Positions 32,961-41,826 of a DNA stretch of 64,000 bases are shown here, in pieces; the first letter of the stretch is position 1; each line of letters starts with the position of its first letter. Below the pieces are notes generated by a model. It did no database searches. It was not told the DNA's origin and saw only the letters and a list, made by a program, of their open reading frames with translations. Source of the DNA: CAWUEX02 sp963921305 (GTDB lineage: Bacteria > Pseudomonadota > Alphaproteobacteria > Rhodospirillales > Rhodospirillaceae); contig CAWUEX030000002.1 of assembly GCA_963921305.4 (NCBI GenBank), positions 3,162,001 to 3,226,000 on the forward strand. Direction: 5' to 3'. The position numbers were made by a program, and so were the translations under genes.

Positions 32961-34099
32961 CCTCCGTTGTGAGTGGTCTGCCACGCCCGGAAACTCTCAC
33001 CGAGGTTCCGGGTGACGCCATTTATGTGCGGCCATTGGGTATCGTGCGCGGTGGTGCTGCCGATGCATTGGTCCAAGCGGGTCATGCTCTGCCAATGCAC
33101 GGCGACGGTGCGGCGTTTACATCCGTTGAGATGATCGTTCGCCGCGCTACCGGTGTGGACCGTTTCGTGGCCGCGGTTACAGCTTTCGATCCGTGGCGGC
33201 GGATCATTCACACCGCATTGAGAGAGACAATCGACGCGCAGCTTGAGCGGATCGCGCAGCATCCAAAGCCGTTTGCGGGGCTTGATCTGAGTCACCCAAG
33301 GATCATGGGCATCGTCAACGTTACGCCGGACAGCTTTTCCGACGGCGGTGACCATGCGACCACCGAGGCCGCGATCGCCCACGGCATCGCCCTCGCGGAG
33401 GCTGGCGCGGATATTCTGGATGTTGGTGGTGAGTCGACGCGGCCAGGGGCGGCACCCGTCAGTCCTGAAGAGGAACAGGCGCGCGCAATTCCTGTTGTCG
33501 CCGCGTTGGCGCAGCGTGGTCTCACGGTTTCAATTGATACCCGTCACAGCACAACAATGGCCGCCGCGCTCGAGGCCGGTGCGGCGATCGTCAACGATGT
33601 GACAGCGCTAACGGGTGACCCAGACTCTTTGTCAGTCGTTGCGGAAAAGAGGTGCCCGGTCGTGCTGATGCACATGCAGGGCGAGCCGCAAACAATGCAG
33701 AAGGACCCGGTGTATCAATGGGCGCCTCTTGATGTGTTCGACTTCCTGGCAGAACGTGTGGCGGCGTGCCGCACCGCGGGGTTGAGTCCGGACCAGATCG
33801 CGGTCGACCCAGGCATAGGCTTTGGTAAGACCGATATCCACAATCTCGACATTCTCCAATCGCTGACGCTTCTTCACGGTAGCGGATGCCCCATACTTCT
33901 TGGTACATCCCGCAAGAGTTTCATTGGGCGGTTGACACAAACGTCAGATCCAAAAGACCGGCTACCCGGGTCCGTCGCGTCTGTGGTAGCGGCTGCTCAT
34001 CAGGGTGTGCAGATGTTCCGTGTTCACGACGTTGCTGCAACCCGCCAGGCGCTAACCGTCATTGATGCGATTGAGCAAAGCCCAGGTCGTGACTTCTGA
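32957..34099 (+). CDS. folP: Dihydropteroate synthase with N-terminal extension
   Basis: 380 residues from a GTG that overlaps the ftsH stop (GTGA). The TIM-barrel core begins near residue 113: RIMGIVNVTPDSFSDGG, ILDVGGESTRPGAAPV, VSIDTRHSTTMAAALEAGAAIVNDVTAL, CPVVLMHMQG, DPGIGFGKTDIHNL and LLGTSRKSFIG are all DHPS signatures. It condenses pABA with dihydropterin-PP and is the sulfonamide target. The first 110 residues are additional to the E. coli enzyme (282 residues); similar longer forms occur in Alphaproteobacteria, and their role is not known to me. Confidence 0.95.
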   Translation: MTSVVSGLPRPETLTEVPGDAIYVRPLGIVRGGAADALVQAGHALPMHGDGAAFTSVEMIVRRATGVDRFVAAVTAFDPWRRIIHTALRETIDAQLERIAQHPKPFAGLDLSHPRIMGIVNVTPDSFSDGGDHATTEAAIAHGIALAEAGADILDVGGESTRPGAAPVSPEEEQARAIPVVAALAQRGLTVSIDTRHSTTMAAALEAGAAIVNDVTALTGDPDSLSVVAEKRCPVVLMHMQGEPQTMQKDPVYQWAPLDVFDFLAERVAACRTAGLSPDQIAVDPGIGFGKTDIHNLDILQSLTLLHGSGCPILLGTSRKSFIGRLTQTSDPKDRLPGSVASVVAAAHQGVQMFRVHDVAATRQALTVIDAIEQSPGRDF

Positions 34100-34535
34100 C
34101 CTAAATATTAGACGAGCTGCGCCTGCGGATTCTGACGCTGTCGCCGAAATTCATTCCCGGTCTGTTGGGGTATTGGACTTCCTTCCCCAAATTCATACTG
34201 AAGAACAGGTTCGTATCTACTTTTCGAAAGTTATTGCTGAAGAACACGTGTATTTGGCTGGGGATAAAACAGGTCCTGTCGGGTTCATCAGCGAAACTGA
34301 AAATTGGATTAATCACCTTTGGGTACTGCCTGAGAAATTACGACAAGGCATAGGGTCTGCTCTGCTCTTGGGTGCGAAACAAAGACAGAGTCGACTACAG
34401 TTGTGGTGCTTCCAAAAAAACACTGCGGCGAGAAAATTTTATGAGTCTCAGGGCTTTCAAGCCGTTCGATATACCGACGGCGCAGGCAATGAAGAAAAAG
34501 AACCGGATGTCCTCTTTGAGTGGATAGGCAAGTAA
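34089..34535 (+). CDS. GNAT-family N-acetyltransferase
   Basis: 148 residues from the GTG at 34089, overlapping the folP end; the ATG at 34065 in the same frame is an alternative. The GNAT fold is indicated by NIRRAAPADSDAVAEIHSRS at the start, WVLPEKLRQGIGSALLLGAKQ for motif A (acetyl-CoA loop, RQGIGSAL) and LWCFQKNTAARKFYESQGFQAV for motif B. The substrate is unknown. The gene is visibly AT-richer than its neighbours and interrupts the common ftsH-folP-glmM order, which suggests later insertion. Confidence 0.85.
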   Translation: MTSDLNIRRAAPADSDAVAEIHSRSVGVLDFLPQIHTEEQVRIYFSKVIAEEHVYLAGDKTGPVGFISETENWINHLWVLPEKLRQGIGSALLLGAKQRQSRLQLWCFQKNTAARKFYESQGFQAVRYTDGAGNEEKEPDVLFEWIGK

Positions 34536-34676
34536 TTGCCGTATGGTCCGGATTGCCAAAACACACTAGACTCGCCCCCCCAATTTCATGACTTGATTCG
34601 TATTGAAACCTGCGTCATCGACGGTGTTTATGCCGCTGCAAAATAAACGACGGGCTATCACGCGACCGGAGATCTA

Positions 34677-36044
34677 ATGGCAAAAAGACGTTTATTTGGA
34701 ACGGATGGGATACGCGGCACCGCGAACCGCGATCCGATGACGGCTGAGATGGCCTTACGGCTCGGTATGGCTGCGGGTCATACGTTCAAGCGTGGCAGTC
34801 ACCGGCACACGGTGGTCATCGGCAAGGACACGCGGTTATCCGGATATATGTTGGAACCGGCGCTCACCGCAGGGTTTATCTCAGTCGGTGTTGATGTGGT
34901 CCTGGTTGGCCCCATCCCCACGCCAGGCATTGCGATGCTGGCCAAGTCGCTCCGCTGTGATCTCGGACTCATGCTCTCCGCGTCGCACAATCCGTATCAG
35001 GATAATGGGATCAAGCTGTTTGGTCCGGACGGGTTCAAATTGTCCGACGACATCGAAAAAGAGATCGAGCGCTTGATGTCCAGTGGCACAGAGGACCTGC
35101 GGGCTGATCCCGCCGCGCTGGGCCGCGCGCGGCGCCTGGACGACGGGATTGGTGTCGTTCGATATATGGAGTTCGTCAAAAACACCTTTCCGAAAGACTT
35201 GCGCCTGGACGGGTTAAAGGTGGTGGTCGATTGCGCGCACGGTGCGGCCTACAAAGCCGCACCCGCTGTGCTGTGGGAGCTCGGGGCCGAGGTCGTGCCG
35301 CTTGGTGTGTCCCCAAACGGGTTTAACATCAACGAAGACAGCGGTTCGTTGCATCCCGAGCACATGGCGCAGAAGGTGAGGGACACCGGCGCTGATTTCG
35401 GAATGGCGCTGGATGGTGATGCCGACCGTATCGTCGTGTGCGACGAGGCTGGAACCATCATCGACGGCGACCAGATTATGGCTGCCATCGCCACACGGTG
35501 GCAGAGCCAGGGTCTGCTCGAAGGTGGCGGTGTGGTGGCGACCGTGATGAGCAATCTGGGGCTCGAGCGTTACCTCACCTCGAAGGGTATGACTTTGGAG
35601 CGGACCCGCGTCGGTGATCGTTATGTATCCGAAAAGATGGAAGCCGGCGGCTTCAATCTTGGGGGTGAGCAGTCCGGCCACATCATTCTTGGCAACCATG
35701 CCACGACCGGAGATGGCCTCATGGCCGGGCTGCAACTGCTTGCCGCGTTGGTCGAGGCGCAAAAACCTGCGAGCGAAGTGCTGCGCCTGTTCGATCCGGT
35801 CCCTCAAATCTTGAAGAACGTCCGGCTTCAAAATGGCAAGAACGCTGATGGCCTGCTGGCGGAGAGTGCCGTCAAAGATGCGGTTGCGTCGGCTCACGCC
35901 GCTCTTGATGGAACCGGCAGATTGCTCATTCGCCCGTCGGGAACCGAACCGCTGATCCGCGTCATGGCGGAAGGCGATGACGAGACGAAAGTCGAGTCCA
36001 TCGTCGATGATTTGGTCGCGACACTTAATTCTGTTGCCGCCTGA
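34677..36044 (+). CDS. glmM: Phosphoglucosamine mutase
   Basis: 455 residues. It interconverts glucosamine-6-phosphate and glucosamine-1-phosphate on the way to UDP-GlcNAc. Seen: LFGTDGIRGTANRDPMT at the N-terminus, the phosphoserine loop LMLSASHNPYQDNGIKLFG, the metal loop ALDGDADRIVV, the sugar loop GGEQSGHII, and the phosphate-binding RPSGTEPLIRVM. GGAG lies five bases before the ATG. The order folP-glmM is a common one, here with a GNAT gene between. The 141-base gap upstream contains no gene. Confidence 0.97.
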   Translation: MAKRRLFGTDGIRGTANRDPMTAEMALRLGMAAGHTFKRGSHRHTVVIGKDTRLSGYMLEPALTAGFISVGVDVVLVGPIPTPGIAMLAKSLRCDLGLMLSASHNPYQDNGIKLFGPDGFKLSDDIEKEIERLMSSGTEDLRADPAALGRARRLDDGIGVVRYMEFVKNTFPKDLRLDGLKVVVDCAHGAAYKAAPAVLWELGAEVVPLGVSPNGFNINEDSGSLHPEHMAQKVRDTGADFGMALDGDADRIVVCDEAGTIIDGDQIMAAIATRWQSQGLLEGGGVVATVMSNLGLERYLTSKGMTLERTRVGDRYVSEKMEAGGFNLGGEQSGHIILGNHATTGDGLMAGLQLLAALVEAQKPASEVLRLFDPVPQILKNVRLQNGKNADGLLAESAVKDAVASAHAALDGTGRLLIRPSGTEPLIRVMAEGDDETKVESIVDDLVATLNSVAA

Positions 36045-36070
36045 CGAGCCGGTCCGGACGGATTTTCATC

Positions 36071-36889
36071 ATGAACGGCCGAGTCCTCAGTATTGCCGGA
36101 TCTGACTCTGGTGGCGGCGCCGGAATTCAGGCCGACATTAAAACGGTCACGGCGCTCGGCGGTTACGCGGCGACGGCCATAACCGCCGTCACGGATCAGG
36201 ACACCCGCGCCGTCTATGACGTGCAAGCGATGCCGCCCGAGTTCATTGCTCAACAAATCAAATCAGTCGTTAGCGATATCGGAGCAGATGTCATAAAGAC
36301 AGGCATGTTGGCGTCTCAAGACATCGTCAGCGCGGTTGCGGAAGCGTTGCGGGATTACGCGCCGGGCATTCCAAGAGTTATCGATCCGGTGATGGTGGCG
36401 AAAGGCGGCCACCGACTCATTTCAGATGACGCGACAGAGGTGCTGTTGGAGGAACTGGTGAGGGGCGCCGCAGTTGTTACGCCGAACCTGCCCGAAGCCG
36501 AGGTGATGATTGGCCGTAAGATCGCCACCGCAGACGACATGTTCGAGGCAGTCGACGCGCTGAGGGCGCTCAATGCCGATGCGGTTGTTCTCAAAGGCGG
36601 ACATCTTGAGGGTAACGACCTGATCGATTTGCTCATTACACGTGACGGCGTCACGGTCTACGAGGGGCGGCGTATTCACTCGACGTCGACGCACGGAACT
36701 GGCTGTACTTTGGCATCGGCGATTGCGACAGGTCTGGCACAGCAACTCAGTCTTGCAGATGCGGTTGACCGCGCGCGGCAGTATGTTGTCCGCGCCATCG
36801 AAACGGCTCCAGATTTTGGGGGTGGTCACGGGCCTTTAAATCATGGGCACACCGTTGCCGGCTCGCTAAACTCGCAGCAGGCGGGTTAG
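36071..36889 (+). CDS. thiD: Hydroxymethylpyrimidine/phosphomethylpyrimidine kinase
   Basis: 272 residues, ribokinase-like fold. It phosphorylates HMP and HMP-P for thiamine synthesis. Seen: VLSIAGSDSGGGAGIQADIKTVTALGGYA (substrate and phosphate loop), VIKTGMLAS, VIDPVMVAKGG, TPNLPEAEVMIGRKI, VVLKGGHLEG and HSTSTHGTGCTLASAIATGLA with the catalytic GTGC anion hole. Starts 26 bases after glmM; the SLC13 gene follows nine bases after its stop. Confidence 0.95.
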   Translation: MNGRVLSIAGSDSGGGAGIQADIKTVTALGGYAATAITAVTDQDTRAVYDVQAMPPEFIAQQIKSVVSDIGADVIKTGMLASQDIVSAVAEALRDYAPGIPRVIDPVMVAKGGHRLISDDATEVLLEELVRGAAVVTPNLPEAEVMIGRKIATADDMFEAVDALRALNADAVVLKGGHLEGNDLIDLLITRDGVTVYEGRRIHSTSTHGTGCTLASAIATGLAQQLSLADAVDRARQYVVRAIETAPDFGGGHGPLNHGHTVAGSLNSQQAG

Positions 36890-36898
36890 GAGGCGGTT

Positions 36899-38773
36899 GT
36901 GGGCGTTGAAGCCACGTTTCAGATGTGGGTCGTGCTCGGCTTCGCCGTGACGTTGCTGGTTCTCTACGTCACACAATGGCTCTCACTCGAGATCAGCTCG
37001 CTTGTCGTTTTGACGGCACTTCTGGTCTTCTTCCAAATATTTCCGCTCACCGGAACCTATGACGTCAACCTCTTGAACGCCGAGGTGCTGCTTGCGGGAT
37101 TCGCCAATCCGGCTTTGTTGGCCGTGATTGCGCTTTTGGTTGTGGGCGAGGGCATGGTGCGCACCGGGGCGCTAGAGGGAATTGGCGAAGCGGTTTCCAG
37201 CGTCCGCATGCCGCCGCTGGTTATGCTGGGATTGCTGCTGATCGTTGTCGCGGTGCTCTCCGCGTTTCTCAACAACACCCCAATTGTGTTGATCTTCATT
37301 CCAATTCTGCAGGCATTGGCTCAACGAACCGGTTTTTCGGCGAGCCGCACCATGATGCCGTTGTCTTACGCGGCGATCTTGGGCGGCATGACGACGCTGA
37401 TTGGATCTAGCACCAACCTGTTGATTTCCAGTTCCATGGATCAGCAAGGTCTCCGCGCGCTGGGTTTCTTCGAGATTACGCCGCTGGGCCTAATTTTGGC
37501 GGCGGTTGCCCTTGTCTACGTCCTTATCGTTCTGCCGCTAACGATGCCGGAGCGCAAAGATGCGTCATCTACGCCATCGGGCGGGCGTCAATATATCTCG
37601 CAGTTTGTTGTGCCAGCGGACTCCGAACTGATGGGTGAAGCCGCCGCTGCAGGAGCCTTCAAAGCGCTTCCCAATGTCACCGTTCGCTTTATCTTCCGAG
37701 GTAAAGAAACAATTTTGCCCCCGTTTGATGAATATACGGTTCACGCGGGAGATACGTTTGTCATTGCCGCAACGCGCCAGGCCCTGGCGGAGGTGGCGAG
37801 CAAATACGCCGGTCTTTTCCATCCGCCGTTGCCTTATGGACTGGACCTAAAACAGACCCGTGTCAAAGAGTTTGAGGACCAGAGCGGTGAAGACGAGGAT
37901 GAGAAACCGGAAGACAGCGACACGGTGATGGTGGAAGCCATGGTCACACCGGCCTCGCGGATGGTTGGCCTCACCCTTGAGCAATTTGAACTGCAGCAGA
38001 GCCGCCGGGCGATATTCGTGGGCATTCAGCGCCGGGCGCAGATGGTTGCGGCGCGGATGACGGACATCCGGCTGCAATCGGGAGACGTACTGCTGCTGAA
38101 GGGACGGCCCGACCATTTGGAGGCATTGCGGCCAGAGCGGGACGTGGTCTTAATCTCAGGCACACGCAACGTCATTCCGAAACGGGATCATGCCAAACGC
38201 GCGGCCGGTATTTTTGTAGTGGCTGTCGGGTTGGCAGCGGCCGGAATCATCAGCATCACGATTGCCGCCATCGCAGCGGCGACGGCGATGATCATGACCG
38301 GCTGCATGAACCTTCGCCAAGCTGGCCGGGCCATCGATCGAACTATCTATTTGCTGGTGGGCACGTCTCTTGCACTTGGCACTGCGATGACCGCAACCGG
38401 CGCGGCGGCATATGTCGCCAACCTGATCATCGGTCTCGCGGGCGATGCGACACCCTCAATCATACTTTCGGTCTTTTTCCTCGTTGTCGCACTGTTTACG
38501 AATGTGTTGAGCAACAATGCCTGTGCCGTTCTCTTTACCCCCATCGGCGTTGGCTTGGGTGCGAGTTTGGGGATTGACCCGCGTCTGTTCGCGATCACGT
38601 GTCTGTTCGCCTGTAATTGTTCCTTCGCCACCCCCATGGGCTACCAAACCAATCTGCTGGTCATGGGGCCGGGGCAATATCAGTTTGGTGACTTCGTCCG
38701 CGGCGGCCTACCGCTGGTGTTCGTCATGTGGCTGACGTTCACGGTGGCTGCCCCCAGATATTGGGGGCTTTAG
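36899..38773 (+). CDS. SLC13-family permease with RCK (TrkA-C) domains
   Basis: 624 residues from the GTG at 36899, which has a perfect AGGAGG five bases upstream. Transmembrane helices occupy about 8-30, 55-120, 130-225 and, after a soluble insert, 430-624; the first half carries LNNTPIVLIFIPIL and LIGSSTNLLISS, and the second half LSNNACAVLFTPI, the paired substrate hairpins of the DASS/SLC13 fold. The middle (about 235-420) has two TrkA-C-like regulatory domains (VVPADSELMGEAAAAGAF, DTFVIAATRQAL; MVTPASRMVGLTLEQFEL, DVLLLKGRPDHLEAL). It probably carries di/tricarboxylate, sulfate or a related anion with Na+; the substrate cannot be read from sequence. Confidence 0.9.
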   Translation: MGVEATFQMWVVLGFAVTLLVLYVTQWLSLEISSLVVLTALLVFFQIFPLTGTYDVNLLNAEVLLAGFANPALLAVIALLVVGEGMVRTGALEGIGEAVSSVRMPPLVMLGLLLIVVAVLSAFLNNTPIVLIFIPILQALAQRTGFSASRTMMPLSYAAILGGMTTLIGSSTNLLISSSMDQQGLRALGFFEITPLGLILAAVALVYVLIVLPLTMPERKDASSTPSGGRQYISQFVVPADSELMGEAAAAGAFKALPNVTVRFIFRGKETILPPFDEYTVHAGDTFVIAATRQALAEVASKYAGLFHPPLPYGLDLKQTRVKEFEDQSGEDEDEKPEDSDTVMVEAMVTPASRMVGLTLEQFELQQSRRAIFVGIQRRAQMVAARMTDIRLQSGDVLLLKGRPDHLEALRPERDVVLISGTRNVIPKRDHAKRAAGIFVVAVGLAAAGIISITIAAIAAATAMIMTGCMNLRQAGRAIDRTIYLLVGTSLALGTAMTATGAAAYVANLIIGLAGDATPSIILSVFFLVVALFTNVLSNNACAVLFTPIGVGLGASLGIDPRLFAITCLFACNCSFATPMGYQTNLLVMGPGQYQFGDFVRGGLPLVFVMWLTFTVAAPRYWGL

Positions 38774-38799
38774 CCCACAAATTGCTGAGATTCGGCGCG

Positions 38800-38828
38800 T
38801 TGACGGGCCTCGGGCACACTCGTAGTAT
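38800..38828 (+). promoter_or_regulatory. Predicted promoter of serC-serA with a ~100-base leader
   Basis: TTGACG (38800-38805) and TAGTAT (38823-38828) are 17 bases apart. The likely transcript start near 38835 leaves a leader of about 104 bases before the serC ATG at 38939. Alphaproteobacteria often have a conserved serC leader RNA motif in this position; I cannot confirm that motif by eye. Confidence 0.55.
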
Positions 38829-38938
38829 CCGCGCCGCCGGGGCCGGATTTAGGTGACTTCCCCAGTCTGCTGCTCTGGCCAGAACCGTTAACCGATCTCA
38901 GTGATACTCCTAGTCCTCCACTCGAAAGTTCACCGTCC

Positions 38939-40108
38939 ATGACCGCTGCTGCGAAGCCCAACGCGCGCCCCAAAAACCCGAATTTTTCCTCAGGACCCTG
39001 TGCCAAAAGGCCGGGCTGGACCGTCAATGCCCTGCAAGATGCCATGGTTGGGCGGTCGCATCGGGCCAAGCCCGCCAAGGCGAGGATTCAAGAAGTCTCA
39101 GACCGTTCCCGCGCGATCCTCAGCCTGCCAGATGATTATCATATTGGCATCGTGCCGGCCTCCGATACGGGGGCGATGGAGATGGCGATGTGGTCGATGC
39201 TGGGCGCACGCGGCGTCGATATGCTGGCGTGGGAAAGTTTCGGTGAAGGCTGGGTCACGGATGTGGTCAAACAGCTGAAACTGGACGACGTGCGCACCCT
39301 CAAAGCGGATTACGGAGCGTTGCCTGATTTGTCAGAGGTCGACTTTGATCGCGACGTTATTTTTACGTGGAACGGCACGACTTCGGGCGTGCGTGTTCCC
39401 AACGGCGATTGGATTGCCGATGACCGTGCAGGGCTGACGTTCTGCGACGCGACCTCGGCCGTCTTTGCCATGAACTTGGATTGGCACAAGCTCGATGTCG
39501 TTACCTACTCATGGCAGAAGGTGCTGGGTGGTGAAGCGCAGCATGGCATGCTCATTTTGAGTCCGCGTGCGGTCGAGCGGCTCGAGAGCTACAGCCCGCC
39601 GTGGCCGATGCCCAAGCTCTTCCGTATGACCAAGGGCGGGAAGTTCAACGACAGCATCTTCTCCGGGGCGACGATTAACACCGTATCCATGTTGTGCGTC
39701 GAGGATGCGGTTGATGCGCTGACCTGGGTCGAAGATATCGGCGGTCTGCCGGCTGTGGTTGAACGCTCCGAGAACAACCTCAAAGCCTTGAGCCAATGGG
39801 TTGCGCAGTCGGATTGGGCGGACTTCCTGGCCGGTGACGAAGCGTCGCGGTCGTGCACCTCCATCTGCCTGAAGATCAAAGCGGATTGGTTCACGGCGCT
39901 CGATGGTGAAAAGCAGGCTGGAGCGGCGAAGAAACTGGTCTCGCGACTCGATGCGGAAGGGGTCGCTTATGACATCGGTGCGTACCGGGATGCACCGCCG
40001 GGATTGAGAATCTGGGGCGGAGCAACCGTTGAAACCAGCGATATTGAGGCTTTGTGCCCGTGGTTGGACTGGGCGTACGCCGAAACACAAGCCGAATTCG
40101 CAGGATAA
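38939..40108 (+). CDS. serC: Phosphoserine aminotransferase
   Basis: 389 residues, the longer alphaproteobacterial type. It converts 3-phosphohydroxypyruvate and glutamate to phosphoserine with PLP. Seen: NPNFSSGPCAKRPGW at the start, IGIVPASDTGAMEMAMWSMLG, FTWNGTTSGVRVPNG, FCDATSAVFAMNLDW and SWQKVLGGEAQHGMLILSPRAVERLES, which contains the PLP lysine (WQK). It is followed by serA after four bases, so serine synthesis from 3-phosphoglycerate is one operon. Confidence 0.96.
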   Translation: MTAAAKPNARPKNPNFSSGPCAKRPGWTVNALQDAMVGRSHRAKPAKARIQEVSDRSRAILSLPDDYHIGIVPASDTGAMEMAMWSMLGARGVDMLAWESFGEGWVTDVVKQLKLDDVRTLKADYGALPDLSEVDFDRDVIFTWNGTTSGVRVPNGDWIADDRAGLTFCDATSAVFAMNLDWHKLDVVTYSWQKVLGGEAQHGMLILSPRAVERLESYSPPWPMPKLFRMTKGGKFNDSIFSGATINTVSMLCVEDAVDALTWVEDIGGLPAVVERSENNLKALSQWVAQSDWADFLAGDEASRSCTSICLKIKADWFTALDGEKQAGAAKKLVSRLDAEGVAYDIGAYRDAPPGLRIWGGATVETSDIEALCPWLDWAYAETQAEFAG

Positions 40109-40112
40109 CGTC

Positions 40113-41690
40113 ATGCCCAAAGTTCTCATTTCCGACAAGTTGAGCGAGCAAGCGGTCGACATTTTCAAGGACCGGGGCCTGGACGTGGACGTCAAGACGG
40201 GCATGAGCCCTGAAGAGCTGCTGGCCTGTATCGGCGAATACGACGGCCTCGCGATCCGCTCGTCGACCAAGGTGACCAAGGATGTGCTGGCCGTGGCGGA
40301 AAACTTAAAGGTTGTTGGCCGCGCCGGTATCGGTGTCGACAACGTCGACGTGCCCGCGGCGACGCAAAGCGGCGTGGTGGTGATGAACACCCCGTTCGGC
40401 AATGCCATCACCACGGCGGAACACGCTATCTCGATGATGATGGCTCTCGCACGCCAAATTCCTCAAGCGAACGAGTCGACCCACCAGGGCAAGTGGGAGA
40501 AGTCACGCTTCATGGGCGTGGAGCTTTACGGCAAAACGCTCGGCTTGGTCGGGTGTGGCAATATCGGATCGATCGTTGCGGACCGGGCGCTTGGTCTGAA
40601 AATGAAAGTGGTTGCCTTCGATCCGTATCTTTCGTCGGACCGGGCGATCGAGATCGGTGTGGAAAAGGTAGAGCTCGACGATCTGATCAAGCGTGCGGAC
40701 TTCATGACGCTCCATACTCCGCTTACAGACCAGACCCGCAACATGATCGACGCCAAGGCCCTGGCTCAGATGAAGAAGGGCGTCCGCATCATCAACTGTG
40801 CTCGTGGCGGTCTCATCGTCGAGGCCGACCTTAAGGCTGCAATTGAAAGCGGTCACGTTGCTGGCGCCGCGCTGGATGTGTTTGAGCAGGAGCCTGCCAA
40901 AGAGAATATTCTGTTCGGTATGGACGGTGTCGTGTGTACGCCTCATTTGGGCGCATCGACCTCGGAAGCGCAGGAGAACGTCGCTATTCAGGTCGCCGAG
41001 CAGATGTCGGACTATCTGTTGTCAGGTGCCGTGACCAACGCGTTGAATATGGCGTCGGTCAGCGCGGAAGACGCACCCCGGCTCAAGCCCTATATGAAGC
41101 TGGCAGAACAACTCGGCAGCTTCGCAGGGCAAATCACCCAATCGGGTATCAAGAAGATCTCGATCACCTATTCCGGCGCCGTCGCAGACCTTAACGTGAA
41201 ACCTTTGATCGCCGTGGCTGTAAAAGGGTTGCTGGGGCCGCTGATGGAAAGCGTCAATATGGTCAATGCGCCGGTGATTGCCCGGGAGCGAGACATCGAA
41301 ATAACCGAGGTGAAAAACGAGGACTGCGAGCAGTATCACACGCTCATTTCTCTCGACGTCACCACTGAGCGCCAGACCCGCACTCTGTCGGGCACGCTAT
41401 TCGGCGACAGCTTGCCGCGTCTGGTCGACGTCAACGGTATTCATCTTGAGGCTGAAGTTGGTGCGCACATGCTCTACGTGATCAATGACGACAAGCCGGG
41501 CTTTATCGGGGCACTGGGCACGGCCTTGGGCAGTGCCGGCGTGAACATCGCCTCGTTCCATCTCGGCCGCCCTTCCGAGGGCGGGGATGCCATCGCCCTG
41601 CTGCAACTCGATCAGGAGATCGATGACGCCCTCCTGGCCACGGTGCGCGGGCTGCCACAGGTCAATCAGGCGCAAACGCTCAGCTTTTGA
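40113..41690 (+). CDS. serA: D-3-phosphoglycerate dehydrogenase
   Basis: 525 residues from the ATG at 40113 with AGGA upstream; the frame open further 5' overlaps serC and is not used. Long-form SerA: substrate domain (VLISDKLSEQAVDIF), NAD-binding domain with GLVGCGNIGSIVADRA and catalytic Arg/Glu/His in INCARGGLIVEADL and CTPHLGASTSEAQENV, then an intervening domain and a C-terminal ACT domain (HMLYVINDDKPGFIGALGTALGSAGVNIASFHLGR) for likely serine feedback. Confidence 0.97.
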   Translation: MPKVLISDKLSEQAVDIFKDRGLDVDVKTGMSPEELLACIGEYDGLAIRSSTKVTKDVLAVAENLKVVGRAGIGVDNVDVPAATQSGVVVMNTPFGNAITTAEHAISMMMALARQIPQANESTHQGKWEKSRFMGVELYGKTLGLVGCGNIGSIVADRALGLKMKVVAFDPYLSSDRAIEIGVEKVELDDLIKRADFMTLHTPLTDQTRNMIDAKALAQMKKGVRIINCARGGLIVEADLKAAIESGHVAGAALDVFEQEPAKENILFGMDGVVCTPHLGASTSEAQENVAIQVAEQMSDYLLSGAVTNALNMASVSAEDAPRLKPYMKLAEQLGSFAGQITQSGIKKISITYSGAVADLNVKPLIAVAVKGLLGPLMESVNMVNAPVIARERDIEITEVKNEDCEQYHTLISLDVTTERQTRTLSGTLFGDSLPRLVDVNGIHLEAEVGAHMLYVINDDKPGFIGALGTALGSAGVNIASFHLGRPSEGGDAIALLQLDQEIDDALLATVRGLPQVNQAQTLSF

Positions 41691-41826
41691 GGCTTGTCTC
41701 AATAGCCGTTGCTCTTGCGGGTGAGGGCGGTTAGAAAAGCCCGAACTCTGCTTGGGGGCGGGTTCACGAGCTTTCGGCCCGAGGCTGCTGTGTCTCAGGT
41801 CTACCCTAGCCAGGCCACGTTTTATT

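Noticed and set aside
39509..40414. 301-codon minus-strand frame
   Set aside because: Antisense to serC and serA, which are certain; no motif or ribosome site.
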